Shown here piece by piece: positions 7,764-15,045 of a DNA stretch of 34,187 nucleotides. The stretch spans positions 1 to 34,187 of the forward strand of contig CALJJR010000156.1 of the NCBI GenBank assembly GCA_937973905.1, in the 5' to 3' direction. Position 1 is the first letter of the stretch. The number at the start of each line of letters is the position of its first letter. The notes under the pieces were generated by a model that saw only the letters and a list, made by a program, of their open reading frames with translations, had not been told where the DNA came from and searched no databases. The position numbers and the translations under genes were made by a program. The DNA is from an uncultured Arenicella sp. (GTDB lineage Bacteria; Pseudomonadota; Gammaproteobacteria; Arenicellales; Arenicellaceae).

Positions 7764-9233
7764 CTAGAGTTTTTTTAGTGCTTCGATTTCGTTATTCACA
7801 TCATAAATGCGGGCATCCAAACGGGCCAATTCATACTGACTTTTAGTCAGCGTTTTGGCGCGCTGAAATTGCTTCAAGGCAAATTCGTAATTGCCACGCA
7901 TATAGTGAAATTCACCGCGTTCTTGAAAGGCACGAAACTCGTCTCCAGATTCTCCGTAAGCCCGCGAAAGTAGTATGTGGAGGTAGGGTTCGTTGCGATT
8001 GTTCGCGATTGCACTGCGCAGTATCGGAATGGCAGTGTCATGTTCGCGGCTAAGAACTAAGGCGTTGGCGTAATAAATGTCTACCATATGATTGCCTAGC
8101 GCAGTTTGCTCTTCGTAGAGCGAGCGCATTAAACCAAGGCCTACGCCGATGTTTTGTGCCAACAATTCATTCTCGGCAATGCTCAGCCTTAATGTGAGGT
8201 TGTCAGGATAATCCTTGAGTACCGCAGCGTATGCATCTCGAGCTTTTTCGTGCTCGCCATTTTCCGCCATTGCTAAGGCGTACCCGTAGCGATTAGGTAG
8301 CGAAAAATCCTTGTCCATAGCGGCTTTAAATTGATCGCGAGCCACAGCTTTGTCTGGCGCATAACCGGCGGTGGCTTTCGCTCGCATCATCAGGTATTCC
8401 GATTCATCGCGCGGTTTTGCCGGCGGATAGGCGTTCACTCGCTGTGCGGATTCTGTGATGCGGTTGATTGTGAGCGGGTGAGAGCGCAGAAACTCAGGGG
8501 CATGCGATTCGTTGAGTCGGCTCTCGTCGAGTAAACGTCTAAAGAATACTGGCATTGCAGCAGGGTCAAACCCGGCTCGGCTCAATATTCGAATTCCCAG
8601 CGCATCGGCTTCCGATTCAAAAGCTCGGCTATAACTCAATTGCCGATCAATGATGCTCGCGTTGGCCAAGCCGAATGCAGCTTGCGCTGCATCGGAGCCG
8701 CCCGCAGCAACGGCAGCCAGCAGGGCTCCTAAGGCAATCCAACTATCGTATTTTGAATTCTCTAATTTTCTGGCGATATGCCGTTGCGAGACATGCGCGA
8801 TTTCGTGGCCGATCACCGAGGCGAGTTCACTCTCACTCTCAGATTTGGTCAAAATCGCGGTATGCAAGGCTATGTGTCCACCGGGCACCGCGAATGCATT
8901 GATGACGTTATTGTCGATCAAGTAAAAATTATATTCTTTGCCCGCGTCGTCACTGACATCGAGCAGTTGGTTGCCAAGCTTATTAATGTATGCGACCAAC
9001 TCAGGGTCGGAGACATAAGGCGTACGAAAGCGTGACGAGCGAATAAACGCTCTACCCAATTGCTCGGCCTCGCGTTCGGTCAGCAAGGTGGCCGCTTGTG
9101 AACCCAAGTCGGGCAACTGATCATAGTGGTCTGTCTGACTCTGGCCGCTAACGCTGATGCATAGGAGAACCGCGCCAACGAATAGACGTATGCGCTGCTT
9201 TAGTTGCTTGAAATTTTTAAATAGTGCTCGCAT
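7764..9233 (-). CDS. bepA: BepA/YfgC-like periplasmic M48 metalloprotease with TPR repeats
   Basis: The 489-aa protein starts with a hydrophobic signal sequence (LFVGAVLLCISVSG). The M48 peptidase domain has HEIAH at residues 143-147 and a downstream glutamate ligand in FESEADALG (Glu208). A conserved SHPLTINRI His also matches BepA's active-site plug. The C-terminal half, about 200 aa, is helical with TPR-like repeats (GDEFRAFQERGEFHYMRGNYEFALKQF). BepA promotes LptD maturation and degrades stalled outer-membrane proteins in the periplasm. It is transcribed alone, convergent with the alpha/beta hydrolase and divergent from the tus operon. Family assignment is strong; orthology to E. coli BepA is likely but not proven. 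Confidence 0.9.
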   Translation of the reverse strand: MRALFKNFKQLKQRIRLFVGAVLLCISVSGQSQTDHYDQLPDLGSQAATLLTEREAEQLGRAFIRSSRFRTPYVSDPELVAYINKLGNQLLDVSDDAGKEYNFYLIDNNVINAFAVPGGHIALHTAILTKSESESELASVIGHEIAHVSQRHIARKLENSKYDSWIALGALLAAVAAGGSDAAQAAFGLANASIIDRQLSYSRAFESEADALGIRILSRAGFDPAAMPVFFRRLLDESRLNESHAPEFLRSHPLTINRITESAQRVNAYPPAKPRDESEYLMMRAKATAGYAPDKAVARDQFKAAMDKDFSLPNRYGYALAMAENGEHEKARDAYAAVLKDYPDNLTLRLSIAENELLAQNIGVGLGLMRSLYEEQTALGNHMVDIYYANALVLSREHDTAIPILRSAIANNRNEPYLHILLSRAYGESGDEFRAFQERGEFHYMRGNYEFALKQFQRAKTLTKSQYELARLDARIYDVNNEIEALKKL

Positions 9234-9253
9234 TTTATGGGTGTCGCTCCGAC

Positions 9254-9280
9254 GGCTGTATAAAACAGCCTGCTAGGCTG
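9254..9280. other. Overlapping small inverted repeats between bepA and tusA
   Basis: GGCTGT-ATAAA-ACAGCC (9254-9270) overlaps CAGCC-TGCTA-GGCTG (9266-9280), two mutually exclusive short hairpins in the divergent intergenic region. Role unknown. Confidence 0.35.
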
Positions 9281-9322
9281 ATGTCGCGAAATTAGCTGCG
9301 GTATATATCGCTTATCTGCGCG

Positions 9323-9328
9323 TATAAT
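9323..9328 (+). promoter_or_regulatory. Candidate -10 box of the tus operon
   Basis: A perfect TATAAT lies 53 bp before the tusA ATG. No convincing -35 element is seen at the right distance, so this is tentative. Confidence 0.35.
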
Positions 9329-9381
9329 AGAACAGTGACCGTGAATCAGTTGATTTGTAGCACTCGACTAAACAAATTGTA

Positions 9382-9669
9382 ATGTCATCAACGCATCCAA
9401 AAAAAGACCTTTCTCTTGATACGCAAGCCGAGATCGATACCTGCGGTTTGCGTTGTCCCTTGCCTTTGCTTCAAGCGAAAGTTGCTTTGAAGGCACTGGA
9501 TACGGGCGATGTGTTAAAAGTTTTAGCGACAGATCCGGCCGCTAAAGCGGATTTTGAAGCAATGCTAAGGCACTTACCCCACAGCTTACTATCCTACCAA
9601 CGTCTTGAGCATAGCGATGCACGTTTTCCCTGGGTGGATGTTTTTTTGATTGAAAAAGGAGCTAGTTGA
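9382..9669 (+). CDS. tusA: TusA-family sulfurtransferase
   Basis: The 95-aa protein has the TusA/SirA motif CGLRCPLPLL, with Cys25 equivalent to the persulfide-carrying Cys19 of E. coli TusA. VLKVLATDPAAKADFEAML is the typical second motif. TusA takes persulfide sulfur from a cysteine desulfurase and delivers it to the TusBCD complex for 2-thiolation of the wobble uridine in tRNA. It has an N-terminal extension of about 15 residues. It abuts ycgL with no gap and is the first gene of the tus operon, whereas in E. coli tusA is encoded apart from tusBCD. Confidence 0.88.
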   Translation: MSSTHPKKDLSLDTQAEIDTCGLRCPLPLLQAKVALKALDTGDVLKVLATDPAAKADFEAMLRHLPHSLLSYQRLEHSDARFPWVDVFLIEKGAS

Positions 9670-9942
9670 ATGCATTGCTTTGTCTATAAAAGCGATCGAA
9701 AAGGCGATCACTATCTTTATCTTGCTGAGCCATTTGAAAAAGACACAGAAGAGAAACTGCCTACTGCATTGATTGAGTTGCTCGGAGAACTTCAGTTGGT
9801 TGTCGAATTTGATTTGGAGAGCGAACGTAAGCTCCCGCAAGCAGATGCAAAACAAGTTCTTGAGAGTTTGAAGTCTCAAGGCTTCTATCTACAAATGCCG
9901 CGTAAAGATATGTTGGCTGAAGAAGATCAATGGTTCAACTAA
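9670..9942 (+). CDS. YcgL-domain protein
   Basis: This 90-aa protein matches the YcgL family (DUF709). It opens with CFVYKSDRKGDHYLYL, has the central LGELQLVVEFDL...RKLPQADAKQVLESL, and ends the core with QGFYLQMPRKD. The biochemical role of the family is unknown to me. It begins at the base after the tusA stop and ends 6 bp before tusD, so it is embedded in the sulfur-relay operon. That position suggests, but does not show, a link to tRNA thiolation. Confidence 0.85.
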   Translation: MHCFVYKSDRKGDHYLYLAEPFEKDTEEKLPTALIELLGELQLVVEFDLESERKLPQADAKQVLESLKSQGFYLQMPRKDMLAEEDQWFN

Positions 9943-9948
9943 CGGCTC

Positions 9949-10338
9949 ATGAGAATTAATCTCCTTGTAACCGGTGGCGCCTATGATTCGACTGCCGGAG
10001 TCAGCGCTCTGCAATTTTGTGAAGCGGCGGTTACTGCTGGTCATGAGATCGAACAAGTGTTTTTCTATCAGGCAGGCGTCTTACATGGCTCAAATTTAAA
10101 CACGCTGCTTAGCGATGAGTTTGATGCGGCTGACGCTTGGGCGGCGATGGCAAATACACACCAGATACCCCTAGCAGTTTGTGTGTCTGCGAGCGAGCGC
10201 CGAGGCGTATTATCAGCAGATCAAATGCGTGAATCTGATAAACCAAGCCATAATCTACGACCAGAGTTCAACGTTGAGGGGCTCGGTAGTTTTCATGCGG
10301 CATGCCTTGCCAGTGACAGAACGGTGACCTTTAAATGA
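9949..10338 (+). CDS. tusD: Sulfur relay protein TusD (DsrE family)
   Basis: The 129-aa protein has the DsrE fold pattern, with N-terminal MRINLLVTGGAYDS. The conserved Cys78 in AVCVSASERRGVLS is at the same residue number as the active Cys78 of E. coli TusD, and a C-terminal EGLGSFHAA follows. TusD is the catalytic subunit of the TusBCD hexamer, which accepts sulfur from TusA and passes it to TusE. It overlaps tusC by 4 bp (ATGA). Confidence 0.93.
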   Translation: MRINLLVTGGAYDSTAGVSALQFCEAAVTAGHEIEQVFFYQAGVLHGSNLNTLLSDEFDAADAWAAMANTHQIPLAVCVSASERRGVLSADQMRESDKPSHNLRPEFNVEGLGSFHAACLASDRTVTFK

Positions 10339-10691
10339 AACGCTTGCTCTTCGTTTTCAGTTCAGGTCCGTTCTCCACAGCGAGTGGTCAAGAGGGGCTC
10401 GACGCGGTGTTGGCTGCTGCGGCGATGGATATTCCGCTGAGTTTGCTGTTTATTGATGAGGGTGTATTTCAACTGAAAATCGAAAAACAAAGCTCGGCCA
10501 TCCAAATGCGCGACTACACAAAAACATACGGCGCATTAGCTGATTTTGGTGTTGAGTCTTTTTACGTTGAAGCTCTAAGTCTGAGTAGTCGAGGTTTGAA
10601 TCTTGCTGAGCTGATGTTGCCATGTGAAGTGCTAGAACCATCAGCCGTGAACGATCTGCTTGCGAAGCATGATCAAGTTTTTACTTTTTAA
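10335..10691 (+). CDS. tusC: Sulfur relay protein TusC (DsrF family)
   Basis: The 118-aa protein opens with KRLLFVFSSGPFSTASGQEGLDAVLAAAAMD, a clear TusC/DsrF start, followed by LSLLFIDEGVFQL. It is a structural partner of TusB and TusD in the cytoplasmic sulfur-transfer complex. It overlaps tusD and is 5 bp from tusB. Confidence 0.93.
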   Translation: MKRLLFVFSSGPFSTASGQEGLDAVLAAAAMDIPLSLLFIDEGVFQLKIEKQSSAIQMRDYTKTYGALADFGVESFYVEALSLSSRGLNLAELMLPCEVLEPSAVNDLLAKHDQVFTF

Positions 10692-10696
10692 CGGTC

Positions 10697-11005
10697 ATGT
10701 CGACGCTATTTACATTCAATAAATCATGGCACCAAGCTCCCTGGCTGTATGAGCGGCTAGGTTTTGCTAGTGATAACGACGCAATTCTATTGCTGGAAGA
10801 TGCCGTTCTTGCCTTGCAGTCGCCGTTGTCCTTAGCCTCATTTGTAGGCAAATGTGGCGCCCGAAGTATTCGTTTGTTTGCACTGCAGTCGGATATTGAA
10901 GCACGTGCGATCGAAAACTGTTACGAAGAAATCCAAATCATCAATCATGGTGAGTTCGTCAAGCTTGTGGTCGAGCACGATAAACAAGTGGCTTGGGAAA
11001 AATGA
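10697..11005 (+). CDS. tusB: Sulfur relay protein TusB (DsrH family)
   Basis: The 102-aa protein begins MSTLFTFNKSWHQ and contains DAILLLEDAVLAL, typical of DsrH/TusB. A C-terminal acidic/hydrophobic segment follows. It completes the TusBCD set. Its stop overlaps the tusE ATG (ATGA), indicating coupling. Confidence 0.9.
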   Translation: MSTLFTFNKSWHQAPWLYERLGFASDNDAILLLEDAVLALQSPLSLASFVGKCGARSIRLFALQSDIEARAIENCYEEIQIINHGEFVKLVVEHDKQVAWEK

Positions 11006-11337
11006 ATAACATTGAGTTTGCAGGCCAATATTACCCAGTTGATGCGCAAGGGTTTCTCGCCAAGCGCCTTATGTGGAATCGGGAGTTAGGCCGCCATTTG
11101 GCGAAAATGGATGGTGTAGAACTGAGCGATGAGCACTGGGAAGTGATGAATTATTTCCGCGAATACTATGAGGATTATAATATTCCTCCACCTATGCGCA
11201 TGGTTATCAGGGTGTTCAAGAAGGCGTTTGGTGATGAGAATGCAAATAGTCGATATTTACATCAGCTGTTCCCCGGCGGCCCAACTCGAACCGCGTCTAA
11301 ATGGTCCGGGTTGCCCAAACCTAAAAACTGTAAATAG
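11002..11337 (+). CDS. tusE: Sulfur carrier TusE (DsrC family)
   Basis: The ATG at 11002 gives 111 aa; an in-frame TTG at 10993 is less likely because it lies inside tusB. Family motifs include LSDEHWEVMNYFREYYEDYN, PPPMRMVIRVFKKAFG, RYLHQLFPGGP and the flexible arm GLPKPKNCK with penultimate Cys110. The second Cys of dissimilatory DsrC, 11 residues upstream, is replaced by Ser99. This is the TusE form used to hand sulfur to MnmA for tRNA thiolation, not the DsrC of sulfite reductase. No dsrAB is seen in the window. Confidence 0.93.
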   Translation: MNNIEFAGQYYPVDAQGFLAKRLMWNRELGRHLAKMDGVELSDEHWEVMNYFREYYEDYNIPPPMRMVIRVFKKAFGDENANSRYLHQLFPGGPTRTASKWSGLPKPKNCK

Positions 11338-11437
11338 TCAGCATTCTGGCCGAAATTCAGTTCTCTGCTAGACTAGACACTTCAAGAGTAGGAAAGCCTC
11401 AACCCTCTCGCAGATTAACGCACCAACGGAACCCGTT

Positions 11438-12019
11438 ATGGCAAAAATGAGCACTCGTGAATTAATCCTCGATGTCGCCTTAGTGCTTCTTAACGAGCGC
11501 GGTGAAAGCATCGTCACCAGTGTTGATCTGGCTAACGAGATGAATATCAGTCCTGGTAACCTTTACTACCATTTCAAAGGCAAGGAAGAGGTCGTTGAAG
11601 AACTGTACGCTCAGTTTCACGCGAGAGTGCTCGTAGCATTGCAAGAAATTGCTAAGCAGGCATCCGGTGATGCCAAAGAAACGCTCGCGAGTTTGGCGGT
11701 CGTGTCGGATATCTTGCAGCAATTTAAGTTTATCAGCCAGGACGTTCGAGGCTTGCATGAGCGCTACATCTCGTTAAGGCCTTCGTTGGCAAAGTTGCTT
11801 GAGTTGTTGCGCCAAACCTTGCTCGCTCTAGTTACGCTGATGATGGATAAGTCCAAGGTCACAGACTCCAGCAATGCGGCGCGCTTGTTGGCTGACAATT
11901 TAATGTATACGCTGTTGCATTTCGGCGGCTACCATAGTTTATTGGGTCGTGATGCCGCTGAATCCACCGCTATTGAAGAACATCTTTATCTCCACTTTTT
12001 ACCTTTTATAGAGCAATGA
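11438..12019 (+). CDS. TetR-family regulator, PhaD-like
   Basis: The 193-aa protein has an N-terminal TetR helix-turn-helix (VDLANEMNISPGNLYYHFKGKEEVVEEL), very close in pattern to Pseudomonas PhaD. A helical C-terminal ligand domain follows. PhaD regulates PHA synthesis and phasin genes. It overlaps the next gene, a PHA granule-region protein, by 4 bp (ATGA), and a phasin follows, which supports the PHA role. A second in-frame ATG at 11447 could be the start. Confidence 0.85.
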   Translation: MAKMSTRELILDVALVLLNERGESIVTSVDLANEMNISPGNLYYHFKGKEEVVEELYAQFHARVLVALQEIAKQASGDAKETLASLAVVSDILQQFKFISQDVRGLHERYISLRPSLAKLLELLRQTLLALVTLMMDKSKVTDSSNAARLLADNLMYTLLHFGGYHSLLGRDAAESTAIEEHLYLHFLPFIEQ

Positions 12020-12294
12020 GCAATTTAAATATCAACAGACAACACGAGCTTGATGAGACTGAATGTCGCGCGCTTGCCGAGGAGTTATTAGGCCAGCTGG
12101 TTGAACGCTATGGCGGGTCGATTAAAGATGAAGGCCAATGCTTGATGTATAAGCACACTACTGGCATGAAGGCTTTTGTGGAGCCACGCGCCGGGGAGTT
12201 AGACATCAATATCAAACTCAATATGATGACCAAGTCATTCGCTCCTGAGCTTGAGAAACGTATCAATGCCGTGCTCGACGATTATATAGATTAG
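12016..12294 (+). CDS. Polyhydroxyalkanoic acid system family protein
   Basis: This is a 92-aa protein with the pattern of the PHA_gran_rgn family. An N-terminal HELDETECRALAEELLGQLVERYGGSI is followed by a beta-rich segment (CLMYKH, MKAFVEP, ELDINIKLNMM) and a C-terminal helix. These small proteins are encoded near PHA granule genes; their activity is not established as far as I know. It lies between the PhaD-like regulator, whose stop codon it overlaps, and the phasin. Confidence 0.75.
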   Translation: MSNLNINRQHELDETECRALAEELLGQLVERYGGSIKDEGQCLMYKHTTGMKAFVEPRAGELDINIKLNMMTKSFAPELEKRINAVLDDYID

Positions 12295-12378
12295 AAACTC
12301 AATTCTAATTAGGGCGAGTATTCTAAACAGGCTTGCTATCTTGTCGCCATCAACACATCAACCTCCCGAGTGAAGAAC

Positions 12379-13050
12379 ATGGCTGAAGACAAAAAATCAG
12401 TGAGCAAGACTGCGAAAAAAGTTGCTAAGAAGGCAACTAAAAAAGTAACTAAGAAAGCTGCTGCGACCAAAGCAACAGCTAAAGCAACGGCCAAGTCGAC
12501 GAAGAAAATCGCCAAGAAAACAGCTAAAAAAGTGACTAAGAAGGTCACTAAGAAAGCGACTGCCGCTAAAGCTACGGCAAAAAAGACTGTCAACAAAGCC
12601 AGCGCAAGGGCTGAGCAACTGGGCGTTGATTCAAGTTCGGTTGAATCCAGAATTGAGCAGTTGCAAGAATTGCTGCGCGAAAACCTAAGTGGTTTAAAGA
12701 CCGATAAAGCAGAGCAAGTTGCACGTAATATTTGGTTGGCTGGTCTTGGTGCTTACTCACGTACATTTGAAGAAATTAATGAGCGTGGTGAAGAAATTCA
12801 GGGGCGCTATAAAGAGATAAGTGCAGAAAGTCAGAAGTTATTCGAAGATTTGGTTGAGCGTGGCGAAGCCATGCAGGGTGACGCTGAGAAAGTACTCAAG
12901 CAGGGTCGCGATCGCTTAGAAGATCGAGTAGAAGACTTTCGTCAACGCTTTGGCGGCGGATTGTCGTCTTTTGTCGACATCCCAGGTCGCTTGCGCGATG
13001 CGGCTGAGAAGATCGAAGAAATCAGCAAGAAGCTCGATAAAAAAGGCTGA
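12379..13050 (+). CDS. Phasin with N-terminal histone-H1-like lysine-rich domain
   Basis: The ATG at 12379 gives MAEDKK (223 aa); the frame is open from a GTG at 12370, which is less likely. Residues 1-75 are almost only Lys, Ala, Thr and Val, in KKxxKK repeats such as KKVTKKVTKKA, like eukaryotic H1 tails and the AAKP tail of Pseudomonas PhaF. Residues about 88-223 form a phasin (PHA granule-associated) domain. It has QVARNIWLAGLGAYSRTFEE and heptad-rich helices predicted to coat PHA granules. Compared with PhaF, where the basic DNA-binding tail is C-terminal, the order is reversed. Likely roles are granule coating plus DNA or nucleoid tethering; the latter is inferred from composition. A strong terminator follows. 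Confidence 0.9.
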   Translation: MAEDKKSVSKTAKKVAKKATKKVTKKAAATKATAKATAKSTKKIAKKTAKKVTKKVTKKATAAKATAKKTVNKASARAEQLGVDSSSVESRIEQLQELLRENLSGLKTDKAEQVARNIWLAGLGAYSRTFEEINERGEEIQGRYKEISAESQKLFEDLVERGEAMQGDAEKVLKQGRDRLEDRVEDFRQRFGGGLSSFVDIPGRLRDAAEKIEEISKKLDKKG

Positions 13051-13077
13051 TCGTTAGTCTTGAAATCAAACCTAAAG

Positions 13078-13107
13078 AGCACCGGTTAATCTCCGGTGCT
13101 TTTTTTT
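13078..13107 (+). terminator. Rho-independent terminator of the phasin gene
   Basis: AGCACCGG (13078-13085) and CCGGTGCT (13093-13100) form a perfect 8-bp stem with a 7-nt loop. A run of eight T residues ends at 13107. Confidence 0.92.
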
Positions 13108-13191
13108 GCCTGACTCCATCGCGGCTAATGATCTCAGATCAGAGTTTTGGCGTTCACAACTTATGAGCAAAAAATAGGCATACTCCCGAGT

Positions 13192-14199
13192 ATGGAAGCT
13201 GCAAATATATCCCTCCGCCTGTTAGCGAGTTCACAGATCTTGCTATTTTTCTTCATGATATTGCTGTCGAGCAACCCAAAAAGAGTGAGGGTCGTTGGCT
13301 GCACGCTTATGTTGGCGGTGGTTACGTATTTTGTAGAACCGCTTATGCTGAATTACCTTGGTATAGAACGCATTTTTCTGACCAATGTTTTCCCTTCACT
13401 TATTCCAACCTTGACCCTCCTCTTTGTTTGGACGATTTTTGAGGACGGCAATCGAATTCCCGGTTGGATGTGGATGATCTTGGGCGTTGATATCGCTCTC
13501 TCTATTTGGGTGGGCACTCTGAGCGTTGCCGACCCTCGAATTCAGGCTGCATCACAAATAATAAAAACAGCCATGGCTGTCACGGCCATTTTTGTCGTCT
13601 GGCGTGGTCGCGAAAACGACCTTGTGGCAATGCGAGCTAAGATAAGAATGTGGTTTATCGGAGCCTTCGCACTTACGGTACTGGCGGTCGCGATCAAAGA
13701 GTTTTTGTATATCTTCGACATGGCACAACCGCGTGTGATCGGCATGGCCTGGATGTTTTTACTGTCTTTATTCGGGAATTTAGCTTTTATCAAGCTCAAT
13801 CCTGCAATAACGCTGGTGGGCGAGCCTGCGCCGCAGCCCTCCGCCGAATCCAAAGAGGACCCCATCATCGATGAACTGCTGTACCGAATGCAGTCGGAGC
13901 GGCTTTATTCTGATCACGATTTACGTGTGGGAACGCTTGCTGAGTTGATCGGCGTGCCGGAATATCAACTCAGAAAGAAGATCAATCAAAGCTTGGGATT
14001 TCGTAATTTCAACCAATTTGTAAATCACTATCGCATTGAGGAAGCTGGTGAGCGATTACGCAAGGATCGTCGTTCGCCAGTATTAAGCATTGCCTTGGAC
14101 GTCGGTTTTCGCTCAATTTCGTCCTTCAATAGCGCTTTTCAAACCAAATATGGTGTTTCACCAACGGTTTTTCGGTCAAAAGGTCTGCCGGATTCCTAA
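13192..14199 (+). CDS. Membrane-anchored AraC-family transcriptional regulator (paralog 1)
   Basis: The frame is open from a TTG at 13147, but the ATG at 13192 aligns with the start of the paralog at 30655 and gives 335 aa. Residues about 1-215 hold six to seven hydrophobic segments (QILLFFFMILLSS, VVGCTLMLAVVTYFV, TLTLLFVWTIF, MWMILGVDIALSIWVG, MWFIGAFALTVLAVAI, VIGMAWMFLLSLFGNLAFI). A Pro/Glu linker follows, then a C-terminal AraC HTH domain (LAELIGVPEYQLRKKINQ, FNQFVNHYRIEEAGERL, LDVGFRSISSFNSAFQTKYGVSPTVFR). DNA binding from the inner membrane is therefore predicted; the signal is unknown. The gene downstream encodes a small secreted protein and is a plausible but untested target. Confidence 0.88.
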   Translation: MEAANISLRLLASSQILLFFFMILLSSNPKRVRVVGCTLMLAVVTYFVEPLMLNYLGIERIFLTNVFPSLIPTLTLLFVWTIFEDGNRIPGWMWMILGVDIALSIWVGTLSVADPRIQAASQIIKTAMAVTAIFVVWRGRENDLVAMRAKIRMWFIGAFALTVLAVAIKEFLYIFDMAQPRVIGMAWMFLLSLFGNLAFIKLNPAITLVGEPAPQPSAESKEDPIIDELLYRMQSERLYSDHDLRVGTLAELIGVPEYQLRKKINQSLGFRNFNQFVNHYRIEEAGERLRKDRRSPVLSIALDVGFRSISSFNSAFQTKYGVSPTVFRSKGLPDS

Positions 14200-14206
14200 A
14201 AAAGCC

Positions 14207-14226
14207 GCCGAATTTCGAAATTCGGC
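14207..14226. promoter_or_regulatory. Perfect 20-bp palindrome downstream of araC paralog 1
   Basis: GCCGAATTTC is followed directly by its reverse complement GAAATTCGGC. It starts 8 bp after the araC stop and 88 bp before the small secreted protein gene. There is no loop and no T-tract, so a protein-binding site is as likely as an RNA hairpin. Confidence 0.45.
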
Positions 14227-14314
14227 ATGGTTGATCGCGATTTCGGCAGAGTCTGGAGAGGAATTCGCTTTTAATGCGCTCATCGTAATTCAACTCAACT
14301 CCTGGAGACCAACG

Positions 14315-14620
14315 ATGAAAGCACTTTTAAAATCTACTGTTGTAATGACCGCTGTACTAATGACTGTTACTGCAACTGCTGCTCAAGCAAGCCAGAACAA
14401 ACACCTCACTGACTGCAAGAGCATGATTAATGCAGAATTCAACGATGTAAAACGCATCAAGCTCGCCGGCTTAAAAGAACGACGCGGCAATTTCACCGCT
14501 AAGTTTAGAGTGTCTGCTGACGGACAACGTGCTAGCTACACTTGCACAGTAGAAAAAGACGCTGAACCACAAATCGCCCGTACTGACAGACCTACTCAAC
14601 AAGTAGCCGGCGGTGAATAA
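14315..14620 (+). CDS. Small secreted protein of unknown function
   Basis: The ATG at 14315 has CTGGAG 7 bp upstream and yields a clean signal peptide (MKALLKSTVVMTAVLMTVTA, cleavage near AAQAS). The same frame is open from 14090, but that part overlaps the araC gene. The mature protein is about 75 aa with two Cys (LTDCKSMI and YTCTVEKD) that could form a disulfide in the periplasm. A charged centre (KLAGLKERRGNFTAKFRV) and a polar tail make up the rest. I do not recognise the family. A strong terminator follows, so it is probably monocistronic. Confidence 0.8.
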   Translation: MKALLKSTVVMTAVLMTVTATAAQASQNKHLTDCKSMINAEFNDVKRIKLAGLKERRGNFTAKFRVSADGQRASYTCTVEKDAEPQIARTDRPTQQVAGGE

Positions 14621-14646
14621 AGCCTCACCCGAAAGTACTCCTTCTC

Positions 14647-14673
14647 AGCGCCGCTAACCCGGCGCTTTTTTTT
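14647..14673 (+). terminator. Rho-independent terminator of the small secreted protein gene
   Basis: AGCGCCG (14647-14653) pairs with CGGCGCT (14660-14666) across a 6-nt loop. Eight T residues run to 14673. Confidence 0.9.
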
Positions 14674-14680
14674 GTACATG

Positions 14681-15045
14681 GATGTACTTATATCGCGAAG
14701 GCCATGGATGGCCGAGAGCGATGCTTGGCCAGGGATGGCCTTATATCGCGAAGGCCAAGGATGGCCGAGAGCGATGCTTGGCCAGGGATGTACTTTCGCT
14801 GGAAATTGCTCCTGCATTTCCAGCACTCTCACCCTCCATGGTGGTCGTACCGCGAAGGCCATGGATGGCCAAGAGCGGCGCTTGGACAAAACGAGGACCT
14901 AAGCCAAACGAAGACCGAGAGCGGCGCTTGGCCACGGATGTACTTTCGCTGGAAATTGCTCCTGCATTTCCAGCACTCTCACCCTCCATGGTGGTCGTAT
15001 CGCGAAGGCTATGGATGGCCGAGAACGGCGCTTGGCCGTAACGAA
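14681..15045. repeat. Modular intergenic repeat array (53-bp and 150-bp units)
   Basis: Two 53-bp tandem copies (14681-14733, 14734-14786) each hold a core reading TATCGCGAAGGCCATGGATG plus GCCGAGAGCGATGCTTGGCC or a near variant. Two larger units follow, starting at 14787 and 14937, exactly 150 bp apart. Their first 63 bp are identical, including a GGAAAT...ATTTCC hairpin. Each then continues into another copy of the same core. Another partial core (CCGAGAGCGGCGCTTGGCC) is at 14915-14933. The core palindrome GGCC-ATGGAT-GGCC recurs. Several frames stay open across the array, but they encode only the repeat and have no start context, so I call no gene. The rest of the gap to 15121 shows nothing further. 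Confidence 0.85.

Noticed and set aside
7525-7767. 80-codon plus-strand open frame downstream of the alpha/beta hydrolase
   Set aside because: It lies almost entirely in the 59-bp tandem repeat, its translation simply mirrors the repeat, and no Shine-Dalgarno is present.
9949-11337. dsrEFHC genes of dissimilatory sulfur oxidation
   Set aside because: The DsrC-like protein lacks the second active Cys and no dsrAB is present; the cluster is the Tus tRNA-thiolation relay.
12336-12618. Hydrophobic open frames antisense to the phasin gene
   Set aside because: They are the complement of the lysine-rich tail; the phasin has the family motif, a sensible start and a terminator.
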